A DNA stretch of 5,515 bases from Thermoplasmata archaeon (GCA_021826835.1 JAKAYH010000185.1:1-5515); one strand, 5' to 3'; shown: positions 1 through 5,337, counted from the stretch's first letter. Notes: generated by a model from the sequence alone, not told the origin. Made by a program: numbers and translations.

Positions 1-1
1 A

Positions 2-88
2 GAACCTGACGGCATAGAAGAACTGGTTTTCCAAGAATATTTAATGGGCGGACGAACTATTGCTCATGGTATTCCATTAATGTTTTAA
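2..88 (+). CDS. C-terminal end of an unrecognised protein (partial)
   Basis: An open frame enters from the left edge and runs for 28 codons to a TAA at 86-88. The visible tail begins EPDGIEELVFQEY and ends GGRTIAHGIPLMF, a mix of acidic helix and a glycine/hydrophobic ending. I cannot assign a family from this fragment. The frame is short enough to be open by chance. However, a strong hairpin overlapping its stop codon and the lack of competing frames make a real gene end plausible. The next gene starts 118 bp downstream on the same strand. Confidence 0.45.
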   Translation, partial: EPDGIEELVFQEYLMGGRTIAHGIPLMF

Positions 89-97
89 GGGAATACC
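68..97 (+). terminator. Hairpin over the stop codon, possible terminator or 3'-end structure
   Basis: GGTATTCC (68-75) and GGAATACC (90-97) are perfect 8-bp inverted repeats. Inside them TTAA (77-80) can pair with TTAA (85-88) after one A/G mismatch, leaving a four-base loop. The stop codon at 86-88 lies in the inner stem. A self-complementary GACCGGTC (98-105) and a T-rich tract (107-121) follow. Archaeal termination depends mainly on T-rich sequence, so the hairpin could instead stabilise the mRNA end. A role as terminator is inferred. Confidence 0.45.
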
Positions 98-206
98 GAC
101 CGGTCCATTTCTTCATTCCTTAATGGTTCTTCTGAGTAAATCTCCATAGATGATTGAAAGGTAAACATAATAAAGTTATCGATGATCTTGGTGCCAGGGA
201 ACCAGA

Positions 207-644
207 ATGGCATTCTCGGGCAGATTTACACGATGGATTCCACTACTAATTGTTTCAGTTGTTGATTTCCTCATATTTGTATCAGTTTTATATTTTGTAC
301 CCAGTTCGTCCCCTTATTACACTCCACTTTACTACTTAGTAGGTGCACTCACTTTCGCTGCCATAATTCTTACTGCTCAATCCGATAGATTTAAAACGGG
401 TTTTCGAAGAAAAGTAATTTACAGATCAAAAAATGCCAAGCCAAATTTCATTTACAGCAATATAATTGATGATCTCGACACTGATATTTATAAGCAGAAA
501 CTTAAGGAAGCATCCGACCTCTACCTTCAAGGAAAAATAAACTCAGAAGAAGAATTTTTTGAAGCAGTGGGTGAGCATACCCCAAAGGAAGATCGTATAT
601 TCCAAGTTCTTAAGCGAGCAAGAGAGGAATTGAAAAAAATGTGA
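207..644 (+). CDS. Two-helix membrane protein with charged cytoplasmic tail, function unknown
   Basis: The 145-residue product is not recognised. Two hydrophobic segments, about residues 11-31 and 38-57, are joined by a short loop rich in Ser, Pro and Tyr (PSSSPYY). Basic residues lie before the first helix (R6, R9) and just after the second (KTGFRRK, about 63-69), so both ends should face the cytoplasm. Residues about 85-145 are polar and strongly helical, ending in a Lys/Glu-rich stretch (KRAREELKKM) that could form a coiled coil or protein contact. ATG at 207 is the first good start. The Shine-Dalgarno match is poor (GGTG at 190-193, 13 bases away), and an AT-rich stretch at about 163-173 could be the TATA region, giving a short leader. 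The coding sense is supported by clear membrane and tail organisation. No partner gene suggests its role. Confidence 0.75.
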   Translation: MAFSGRFTRWIPLLIVSVVDFLIFVSVLYFVPSSSPYYTPLYYLVGALTFAAIILTAQSDRFKTGFRRKVIYRSKNAKPNFIYSNIIDDLDTDIYKQKLKEASDLYLQGKINSEEEFFEAVGEHTPKEDRIFQVLKRAREELKKM

Positions 645-683
645 AAGTATAATTCCTAAATTCGATAATTAGGGCTTTGGGTG

Positions 684-691
684 ATATAAAA
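684..691 (+). promoter_or_regulatory. TATA box for the 30-residue ORF at 713
   Basis: ATATAAAA is a near-ideal archaeal TATA box. Its centre lies about 25 bp before the GTG at 713, so transcription should start at or within a base or two of that codon. The box is bracketed by a small dyad, GTGA (681-684) and TCAC (693-696), which could be a repressor site or chance. Confidence 0.55.
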
Positions 692-712
692 GTCACATAA
701 AGGGAATGATTC

Positions 713-805
713 GTGATACATACTTTAGGAAAGTTACTATACTTTCTCATTGCCTTTTTCGTTTCAGCGTTGGGTCATATCTTGTTTAAATTTGGCCCTC
801 TCTAA
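713..805 (+). CDS. Putative leaderless single-helix membrane microprotein (30 residues)
   Basis: A GTG-started frame of 30 codons ends with TAA at 803-805. The product is almost wholly hydrophobic: a short polar start (IHTLGK), then a membrane-spanning run from about residue 8 to 22 (LLYFLIAFFVSALG), then HILFKFGPL. The in-frame codon two triplets before the GTG is a stop, so GTG is the only upstream start. The TATA box at 684-691 sits at the right distance for a leaderless transcript, the same geometry seen for three other genes here. The GHILFKFG ending faintly recalls the first helix of small drug/metabolite transporters, so a decayed transporter start cannot be excluded. The frame stays open after the stop codon for about 40 codons without a recognisable transporter sequence. 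Shortness keeps confidence moderate. Confidence 0.45.
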   Translation: MIHTLGKLLYFLIAFFVSALGHILFKFGPL

Positions 806-1157
806 CTGTTTACTTATCTGAACTCCAATTTACAGGCTAACAATATTATGAGAATAGAAACTGGTGTTAACACATATGATTCTCTTATCAATATGTTACA
901 TAAAGACAAGCAATCCATAATCTGATTATGTTGCATCCCCTTTACATACAACAAAAATAAGGTGTATTCTTAGATAACTCTTGGTGCTTCGTTTATGCTA
1001 TCCATAATAGTGCTCTGATCAAAGGAAACCTGTAAACGAGAGAATGTTATATCTCTGATAGTGTAAATCGACTTTCATGTCGATCAAAAAGATCCTGAAC
1101 CAACTCAAACAATGATTAGTGATCAGTTTCCAATTGAAATAGAGGGGAGAATTCAAG
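806..1157. other. Gene-poor spacer before the HPP gene, with one hairpin
   Basis: I see no convincing gene here. The notable element is a perfect inverted repeat, ATCGAC (1067-1072) and GTCGAT (1079-1084), with a six-base loop. TTATAT at 1047-1052 could be a TATA box with a transcript start near 1076. This would give the HPP gene an untranslated leader of roughly 80 bases and place the hairpin near its 5' end. A 25-codon frame at 848-925 has no supporting signal. Confidence 0.4.
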
Positions 1158-1667
1158 GTGGATAAAAAAACTGCAGAAAAACTGAAAAAGGCTCTCGTCC
1201 CTGCTTTGATGCTAGGATTTACTGTTGCTTTCCTAACATTTCTTCTCAATCTGGCTGAACATGTTCTGATTATATCACTTGGGGCCAAGTTCCTTATATT
1301 TGCATCATTCGGATCTTCGGCGTTCATAATGTATATGATGCCTGAGAATGAATCAGCGAGGCTAGGCAAATTTGTGAAGAGTTACCTTGCTGCCGGTATC
1401 ATAGGGTTTCTATGTACCTTTCTTGTGCCATACATCGGTCTTTTCTATGCCATAGCAGTTGTTGAGGCAGTAATAGCATTGACACTAGTATCCATTGGGG
1501 CAAAACATCCCCCTGCCGCAGCTATCGGTATTGTGTTTCTCATAAACAGGGTAGGAATCTACGGGATTCTCATCATTATTGTTGGTGTCCTTACAGTATC
1601 TATTTTGACTACTTTGCTTCATAAGTTATTCTATGAGGCGGAAAAAGAATTGAAGAAGATACCTTAA
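1158..1667 (+). CDS. HPP-family integral membrane protein
   Basis: The 169-residue product carries the signature that names the HPP family (Pfam PF04982): KHPPAAAIG, with the HPP tripeptide at residues 117-119 after a transmembrane helix. The stretch ASFGSSAFIMYMMP (about 49-62) corresponds to the family's conserved glycine/serine segment before the second helix. Hydrophobic segments lie at about 13-32, 37-61, 76-113 (probably two spans) and 122-154, matching the usual multi-span layout. The length is typical of the compact form without extra domains. Some plant and cyanobacterial members move nitrite across membranes; the archaeal substrate is unknown, and nothing nearby indicates nitrogen metabolism. 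The start is GTG, chosen because the purine run GGGGAG (1144-1149) lies eight bases before it. The C-terminus is a short charged helix (EAEKELKKIP), likely cytoplasmic. Confidence 0.9.
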   Translation: MDKKTAEKLKKALVPALMLGFTVAFLTFLLNLAEHVLIISLGAKFLIFASFGSSAFIMYMMPENESARLGKFVKSYLAAGIIGFLCTFLVPYIGLFYAIAVVEAVIALTLVSIGAKHPPAAAIGIVFLINRVGIYGILIIIVGVLTVSILTTLLHKLFYEAEKELKKIP

Positions 1668-2007
1668 GGAAAAAATCTCAAACTATAAGTCATAAAATTA
1701 GAATAAGTGCAGAGAATGTTGATAAAACTGAAATGTATAATAACCGTGACTTTCAATCCTTCAATAATTCCGTTATATTGATTCATTGCACCGTTTTCAA
1801 CCATTCAGAAATATTCATAAAACTTTGATTAAATAAATTAAATAACGGAAAAACAGGGTTTAAGGTAATGATTGAACGAAGATTGTGTCACTATTTCAAA
1901 ATGATATGGTTCATGGCGAAAAAAAGCGCCAATATAAATGCGTTAAAATAGGACCTTAATTTCAAAATAACTGTAAAACGTCTATTTACAATACAAATTG
2001 AAAAAGG
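1668..2007. other. AT-rich spacer without a convincing gene
   Basis: The stretch between the HPP gene and tRNA-Gly is very AT-rich. A 31-codon frame (1733-1828) has no ribosome binding site or well-placed TATA box. A small GC hairpin, GGCG (1915-1918) with CGCC (1927-1930) around an A-rich loop, is present but not attached to any gene. Nothing else is supported. Confidence 0.4.
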
Positions 2008-2015
2008 TATTAATA
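2008..2015 (+). promoter_or_regulatory. TATA box of tRNA-Gly
   Basis: TATTAATA is centred about 28 bp before the first base of the tRNA. The purine-rich run GAAAAAGG (2000-2007) directly upstream is a good candidate for the factor-B recognition element. The tRNA is therefore probably transcribed on its own with a very short 5' leader. Confidence 0.65.
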
Positions 2016-2039
2016 CAATCCGTTGAATTACGGTATGAA

Positions 2040-2112
2040 GCGGGTGTGGTGTAGCCTGGTAACACGCGAGCTTGCCAAGCTCGTGCCCCGGGTCCGAATC
2101 CCGGCACCCGCA
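2040..2112 (+). tRNA. tRNA-Gly (anticodon GCC)
   Basis: The cloverleaf is complete at 73 bases. The acceptor stem is GCGGGTG (2040-2046) with CACCCGC (2105-2111). The D stem is GTGT (2049-2052) with ACAC (2062-2065), and G18-G19 are at 2058-2059. The anticodon stem is CGAGC (2067-2071) with GCTCG (2079-2083), loop TTGCCAA and anticodon GCC at 2074-2076. The T stem is CCGGG (2088-2092) with CCCGG (2100-2104), and the discriminator base is A2112. There is no intron and no encoded CCA. The T loop reads TCCGAAT, so position 55, normally U and modified to pseudouridine, is C here. Confidence 0.97.
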
Positions 2113-2424
2113 CTGAATGAGATTTGTTCCTGAAAGTAATTTTAAGAAATGAGCTATAGAGGAAGATATTCGTAATTTGCCACTACAAAGAATGCCTTTC
2201 CACGATGTCATGATGTTACACTTTCCATAAGCATTCTCAGAGCCTAAAAGAATGACATATTATCGTCGCAACGCGTCAGTCTCGAAAATCACACCGTGAT
2301 AGCATAAATACTGTATATTAATCAGATAATCTGATTCTCTTGATGCTGGCTAAATTATGAATAATGGTCTAGCTTGTTTATTTTTCACGCCAGAGCAATA
2401 TTTACAACATTTTACCAATAATTT
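2113..2424. other. Gene-free region between tRNA-Gly and the Lrp gene
   Basis: No credible gene is seen on either strand. The region holds a promoter-like site flanked by dyads (2288-2336, listed separately). A 59-codon plus-strand frame beginning at 2357 runs antisense into the end of the Lrp gene and lacks coding character. I see no clear terminator after the tRNA. Confidence 0.45.
2288..2336 (+). promoter_or_regulatory. TATA box bracketed by two perfect dyads (possible operator)
   Basis: A TATA-like TATATTAA occupies 2314-2321. On its left is ATCAC-ACC-GTGAT (2288-2300), a perfect 5-bp dyad. Overlapping its right end is AATCAGAT-A-ATCTGATT (2320-2336), a perfect 8-bp dyad with a one-base centre. 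Both share outer ATCA...TGAT half sites, and their centres are about 34 bp apart, near three helical turns. A plus-strand transcript would begin near 2343, where a five-codon frame begins, and would run antisense into the Lrp gene. The regulator and transcript are unknown. Confidence 0.45.
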
Positions 2425-2817
2425 TCAGTTAAGTCTTATGAGCGTGTCTGTGCTTACAACTCCTTCGATATCCCTTATGGCATCAACTTCCCTGTTTATG
2501 GCTTCAAGAGATTCTGCAATTATTCGAACGGAATAATCAAAGATGCCTGACCATTCGTAAACTTCAGGATATCGTTCACGCAATTTTCTTAGAACCTCAT
2601 CGGAATATTCAGGATCGGTCTTTATCATTATTATGGATACGAGAGTCTCTCCACCAGGAATGACAGTAAATCCCTTGATGCTGCCACTGGCAACCATCTG
2701 TGCAATTCTTTTTCTTACAGTGCCTTCTGATACGCCTATTTCCCTTGCTATGGCCGTATTGCTTGACCTTGCATCCTTGACCAGTATGGATAAAATCTTC
2801 CTGTCAGTGCTGTCCAC
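2425..2817 (-). CDS. Lrp/AsnC-family transcriptional regulator
   Basis: The 130-residue product has the standard two-part layout. Residues about 1-45 form the AsnC-type helix-turn-helix, opening with MDSTDRKILSILVKDAR and with recognition helix SEGTVRKRIAQM at about 30-41. Residues about 58-130 form the effector-binding, oligomerising RAM domain, with the SGIFDY segment (90-95) at the place of the family's glycine-aspartate motif. The length fits compact archaeal members. Such proteins bind DNA as dimers or higher oligomers and often sense amino acids or their own abundance; the effector here cannot be told. The start is GTG at 2817: the preceding in-frame codon is TAA, so no earlier start exists. 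There is no Shine-Dalgarno, but a TATA box is centred about 25 bp upstream, indicating a leaderless mRNA. AACTT/AAGTT dyads in the upstream spacer suggest self-regulation. Confidence 0.93.
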   Translation of the reverse strand: MDSTDRKILSILVKDARSSNTAIAREIGVSEGTVRKRIAQMVASGSIKGFTVIPGGETLVSIIMIKTDPEYSDEVLRKLRERYPEVYEWSGIFDYSVRIIAESLEAINREVDAIRDIEGVVSTDTLIRLN

Positions 2818-2835
2818 TTATGGTGTTAGTAATTT

Positions 2836-2894
2836 CAACTTAAAATGTCTTTTCAGTCTGCCTAAAAAAATTCACTTTAAAAGTTGGAAAACTT
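2836..2894 (-). promoter_or_regulatory. Lrp promoter with AACTT/AAGTT dyads, possible autoregulatory site
   Basis: Read on the minus strand, ATTTTAAG (2846-2839) is a TATA box centred about 25 bp before the GTG at 2817. It overlaps CAACTT (2836-2841). Further upstream a compact dyad, AAGTT-GGAA-AACTT (2881-2894), is present, and its first half pairs with the copy at 2837-2841 about 44 bp away. Repeated half sites overlapping and upstream of the promoter are typical of Lrp self-control. Binding here is inferred. Confidence 0.5.
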
Positions 2895-2943
2895 GTTTTC
2901 AGATTCAATATCAGGTTACGAAGAGCGCGTAATATGCCAAAGC

Positions 2944-3219
2944 TTACCTGTAAAGCCCCTGTTCTTTGCTGCTATCTGACTTTGGCTTCTGTATAAGCTC
3001 CTTGGGAACCTTCTGCGGTCTGATAATATTGGTGGCCTGGACCATATACATGGGGAGGCCGGTGTTAACATCGTTTCCCATCCTCATTATTGAAACGATT
3101 TCCATTTTGATTTGAATTACAGAACCATCCTTGAGTTTAACTGTAACCCACTTCGGTTCCTCTTCAAGCTCAAATTCGACAAGTTCCCCGCCCTGGGGAA
3201 AATTACCGGGCATAGACAT
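2944..3219 (-). CDS. Small soluble protein of unknown function
   Basis: From ATG at 3219 the product is 91 residues and is not one I can name. It starts MSMPGNFPQGG. A likely beta-rich core of about 60 residues follows: WVTVKLKDGSVIQIKMEI, then MRMGNDVNTGLPMYMVQATN, then a proline/lysine-rich tail (IIRPQKVPKELIQKPK). Alternating hydrophobic strands and the KDGS turn suggest a small barrel or sandwich fold, cytoplasmic, with no membrane segment. A longer version from GTG at 3237 (97 residues) is possible, but the TATA box at 3241-3250 would then lie almost on the start codon, whereas it is centred 26 bp before the ATG at 3219. GGTGA at 3238-3234 is a possible but distant ribosome site. The gene lies 126 bp upstream of the Lrp gene, which has its own promoter, and is divergent from tRNA-Leu. 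Confidence 0.8.
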   Translation of the reverse strand: MSMPGNFPQGGELVEFELEEEPKWVTVKLKDGSVIQIKMEIVSIMRMGNDVNTGLPMYMVQATNIIRPQKVPKELIQKPKSDSSKEQGLYR

Positions 3220-3240
3220 AGACTGTAATGCTTTCACCTA

Positions 3241-3250
3241 TTATATTTAT
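3241..3250 (-). promoter_or_regulatory. TATA box of the small gene at 3219
   Basis: On the minus strand this reads ATAAATATAA, a strong TATA box preceded by TTTGAA as a possible factor-B element. Its centre is about 26 bp from the ATG at 3219, predicting a leaderless transcript and arguing against the GTG at 3237. Confidence 0.6.
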
Positions 3251-3279
3251 TTCAAATGATGAAGTGTGATGGAATGATC

Positions 3280-3285
3280 TTTATA
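3280..3285 (+). promoter_or_regulatory. TATA box of tRNA-Leu
   Basis: TTTATA is centred about 26 bp before the tRNA 5' end, so transcription should begin at or next to the mature end. It lies back to back with the minus-strand TATA box at 3241-3250, making 3220-3308 a compact divergent promoter region. Confidence 0.6.
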
Positions 3286-3308
3286 CTCTCTTTAAATCCC
3301 TCCAACGA

Positions 3309-3393
3309 GCGAGGGTAACTAAGCTTGGCCAACAGTGCAGGACTTAAGATCCTGTCCGGTAGCGGTTCGTGGGTTCAAATCCCACCCCTCGCA
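3309..3393 (+). tRNA. tRNA-Leu (anticodon TAA)
   Basis: This is a class II tRNA of 85 bases. The acceptor stem is GCGAGGG (3309-3315) with CCCTCGC (3386-3392). The anticodon stem is CAGGA (3338-3342) with TCCTG (3350-3354), loop CTTAAGA and anticodon TAA at 3345-3347. The long variable arm (3355-3368) contains a CCG/CGG stem (3356-3358 with 3363-3365). The T stem is GTGGG (3369-3373) with CCCAC (3381-3385), with a normal TTCAAAT loop. Discriminator A3393 is the expected leucine identity base. There is no intron and no encoded CCA. Confidence 0.97.
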
Positions 3394-3459
3394 TACATCT
3401 GTGTGTTTGGAGGCAGGTACCGATTAATGGTATGTTTTTGATTGCATGGAGGGCGGAGA

Positions 3460-3467
3460 GGAGTTGA
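3460..3467 (+). promoter_or_regulatory. Ribosome binding site deciding the start at 3475
   Basis: GGAGTTGA, within a purine-rich run (3448-3463), closely matches the archaeal consensus GGAGGTGA. It lies seven bases before ATG 3475. It falls inside the longer frame from TTG 3442, which makes that earlier start unlikely. Confidence 0.65.
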
Positions 3468-3474
3468 TACTAAA

Positions 3475-3933
3475 ATGAAGACAGAAGAATTCCTGAGCAT
3501 CTCGCTAAGAGAGATTTCAGAGGTAATAGATACGATCATTTCAAGTCGAAACATTACAGAAGAAAACTTGCTCATTCTCAGGAATAAAATCAGATCAAGG
3601 ATTTTTGTTGTTGAAACGAAAATATACCCTGTTATAGATCAAAAAGGAAAGGGAAGGATCCGTGGATTCGAGGTTGAACATGCTGGTATGCTGCAGATGC
3701 TTGACAGGATAAGGTTTTATATTGAAAGGAATATGACTGAGAAGGTCATTGACAGGCTTACGAGCTTAAAGAAGTTCATCAGTATACACAATGAGCTGGA
3801 AACAAAATTCATACATGATCTGGATTCAACTGTAACTTTGCCAAAAGCAAATGAGCCGGAACTGGAGGCACTTAATTGCATTCCTCCAGAAGACTGGAAA
3901 CCAAAATATAGTCTAGAAGGAAACTTTCGATAG
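3475..3933 (+). CDS. Divergent hemerythrin (HHE)-like protein
   Basis: The 152-residue product is an all-helical protein whose spacing follows the hemerythrin HHE cation-binding domain. The end of helix two, VETKIYPVID (46-55), matches the family's EExxLYPxL. Helix three starts FEVEHAGMLQMLDRI (65-79) with H69 at a ligand position. Helix four has FISIHNELETKFIHDLD (101-117) with the H105-x3-E109 ligand pair. The matching first-half ligands seem lost: the expected His before VETKIYP falls on R42 and its Glu on V46, and no His occurs in helix one. The protein may bind a single metal, or none, instead of the oxygen- or NO-sensing diiron centre. A 35-residue tail with C135 and a Pro/Trp stretch follows. 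The start ATG 3475 is chosen for the ribosome site at 3460-3467; an extension to TTG 3442 is possible. It lies 81 bp after tRNA-Leu. Confidence 0.7.
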   Translation: MKTEEFLSISLREISEVIDTIISSRNITEENLLILRNKIRSRIFVVETKIYPVIDQKGKGRIRGFEVEHAGMLQMLDRIRFYIERNMTEKVIDRLTSLKKFISIHNELETKFIHDLDSTVTLPKANEPELEALNCIPPEDWKPKYSLEGNFR

Positions 3934-4332
3934 TTCATCCCTTCCTTAATATTTGAATAACGTATCATAAACGTGAAATCTCAATTTAAAGGCAGGACTG
4001 AATGTAAAATCTGCCTAGTATTTGCAGAATCCTTCCCGAAATCTATTTTTACATTATTATTGGAAGGCATTATTCTCCATGATCAAAAAATTAATCTTAG
4101 AAATCAACACGCGTATGAATATTGAGGTACATGATAACAATGCCCATGAACCACATATTTAGAAATATTAATTAATTCTTGGTACAAGTGGGAAACGGTG
4201 CCGCTGAATACCTTAATAACATCTGTATTTTCTAAACCTAATAGCAGGGAAAAAAGAGACTTCAGGTTTTAATTTCCATATAGCAATAGTTCATGCAACG
4301 TAAAGTCAAAACATCCCATTCTAATCCTCCCA
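3934..4332. other. Spacer between converging genes, with one hairpin and no convincing gene
   Basis: This 399-bp stretch separates two converging genes. AGGCAG (3990-3995) and CTGCCT (4011-4016) form a perfect 6-bp stem with a 15-base loop, followed by T-rich sequence (CTATTTTTAC, 4043-4052), a possible end signal for the hemerythrin-like mRNA. A 27-codon frame at 4079-4162 has an AT-rich TATA-like stretch (about 4049-4058) at the right distance but no recognisable protein. I leave it uncalled. Very AT-rich sequence around 4161-4177 could also hold a promoter. Confidence 0.4.
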
Positions 4333-5268
4333 TCACATATCCTTAAAGCTTGAAACATTAAAAATATCAAGCTTCCATGATGCATGTGTTCGAATAACTG
4401 TGTAGAGAGCACGGAAAAATCCGGGCAAACATATGTCAGGTACCACCGTTGAGATGTAGAAATATTTCCCATACATTTTTTGTGGCATACCGAGTGTTAC
4501 AACAGATTCCTTTGATGCTTCAGCTATCAGGGCCCTTAGAACTGGATTGGAAAATGATGTTTCGTAAATGCGGTTTTCTGCAGAGATCTCATTAATCCAC
4601 TGTTTTTTCCCCTGCATCAGTGAAAACTTGTCATAAAATACAGCACGAATTTCATCTTCCATGACATACTTCATCTCCCTGTACCAGCTGACACCAAGAT
4701 TGGATATGACCGGATCACCGATCAGGTTTATTTCCTGGTTAGGCACGGTTCCCTGTATTTCTATGTAGGTGAGAGGCAATACGGACGAGACACTCCTGAA
4801 AGATCCCTTTATCCCGGGTGTTTTGCCAAGGAATCTTATGGTGAAACCCTCTGTGTCCACAATCTTTTCCCTTATGATTCTTGTCAGAACATCCTCATCT
4901 GCTGAATGGAACCTGAAGTGAATAAAGTGGAACCCGTGATGAAATACAACTGCATCTATGACCACAGAAGGAACCCCGTTGAGCGTGGTGAATATTTCCA
5001 GAAAATTAGTTCCGGATATGTCCACCTTCACCTTAACAGAATCAGATGTTATGATTGTTTCATAACTGGAAAGTTCCTTCATGTAGAATGAATCATCATG
5101 CTCTCCTTTTGGAAAATTAATTATGATGAAACCACCGTCCTTATTTACCCTGATCCTTTCAGCAGCAACGATGTTATTGGTTCTCAAGAACCTTGTAATA
5201 GGCAGGTCGTTGTAAAAGGAAATGATGCTGTATCTGTCCAGAAAGTTATCGATCTCATCAATGAGCAT
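4333..5268 (-). CDS. 311-residue protein of unknown function with a histidine cluster
   Basis: I do not recognise this family. The protein has no signal peptide or membrane helix and looks like a cytoplasmic alpha/beta protein. A short helical start (MLIDEIDNFLDRY) leads into strands about 38-105. Then comes a conspicuous cluster, H110, H111, H114, H117 and H121, within FHHGFHFIHFRFH. A helix (DEDVLTRIIREKI) and the segment FTIRFLGKTPGIKG follow. The C-terminal half includes a long charged helix region (about 195-235) and SNPVLRALIAEASKE. The histidines suggest metal or haem contact, but this is inference. The start ATG 5268 has a pyrimidine-rich, not purine-rich, upstream stretch. A TATA box centred 26 bp away indicates a leaderless mRNA. 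The upstream neighbour on the same strand is a winged-helix regulator, 69 bp away, so this could be its target or an effector partner. The coding sense is well supported by length and frame. Confidence 0.85.
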   Translation of the reverse strand: MLIDEIDNFLDRYSIISFYNDLPITRFLRTNNIVAAERIRVNKDGGFIIINFPKGEHDDSFYMKELSSYETIITSDSVKVKVDISGTNFLEIFTTLNGVPSVVIDAVVFHHGFHFIHFRFHSADEDVLTRIIREKIVDTEGFTIRFLGKTPGIKGSFRSVSSVLPLTYIEIQGTVPNQEINLIGDPVISNLGVSWYREMKYVMEDEIRAVFYDKFSLMQGKKQWINEISAENRIYETSFSNPVLRALIAEASKESVVTLGMPQKMYGKYFYISTVVPDICLPGFFRALYTVIRTHASWKLDIFNVSSFKDM

Positions 5269-5290
5269 GAGGAGGAGAAAAGAATCCAGC

Positions 5291-5298
5291 TAAAATAA
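5291..5298 (-). promoter_or_regulatory. TATA box of the 311-residue gene
   Basis: On the minus strand this reads TTATTTTA, centred about 26 bp before the ATG at 5268. It predicts a leaderless transcript and shows that the gene need not be co-transcribed with the regulator upstream. Confidence 0.5.
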
Positions 5299-5313
5299 CT
5301 TTTGAAATTATTT

Positions 5314-5337
5314 TCAGGAACATTTTGGCCTTCCTGA
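5314..5337 (-). promoter_or_regulatory. 7-bp inverted repeat between regulator stop and downstream promoter
   Basis: TCAGGAA (5314-5320) and TTCCTGA (5331-5337) are perfect inverted repeats with a ten-base spacer. The repeat begins directly after the stop codon of the winged-helix gene and ends 16 bp upstream of the TATA box for the 311-residue gene. It could be an mRNA 3' hairpin or an operator for the adjacent regulator. No T-run follows on the minus strand, which favours the operator reading slightly. Confidence 0.45.

Noticed and set aside
848..925. 25-codon frame beginning MRIETGVNTYDSLI, faintly like the start of a RecA/KaiC-type ATPase domain
   Set aside because: The likeness ends after about 14 residues, there is no Walker motif, no ribosome site and no well-placed TATA box.
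1019..1369. 116-codon minus-strand frame
   Set aside because: It overlaps the HPP gene antisense and lacks any promoter or family signal.
1750..1790. CTTTCAATCC and following bases resemble the start of a type I CRISPR repeat
   Set aside because: It occurs once only; no second copy or regular spacing is present, so there is no array.
1733..1828. 31-codon frame in the spacer after the HPP gene
   Set aside because: No start signal of either kind, and the composition is what AT-rich non-coding DNA would give.
1891..2211. 106-codon minus-strand frame
   Set aside because: It runs antisense through the whole of tRNA-Gly, and its product has no coding character.
2357..2536. 59-codon plus-strand frame downstream of the orphan promoter
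   Set aside because: More than half is antisense to the Lrp gene and the product has low-quality composition.
2633..2932. 99-codon plus-strand frame opposite the Lrp gene
   Set aside because: It is a shadow of the regulator; the Lrp frame has clear family motifs on the other strand.
4079..4162. 27-codon frame with an AT-rich stretch about 26 bp upstream
   Set aside because: The TATA match is weak in an AT-rich region, and the peptide (MIKKLILEINTR...) has no recognisable feature, so it was not called as a gene.
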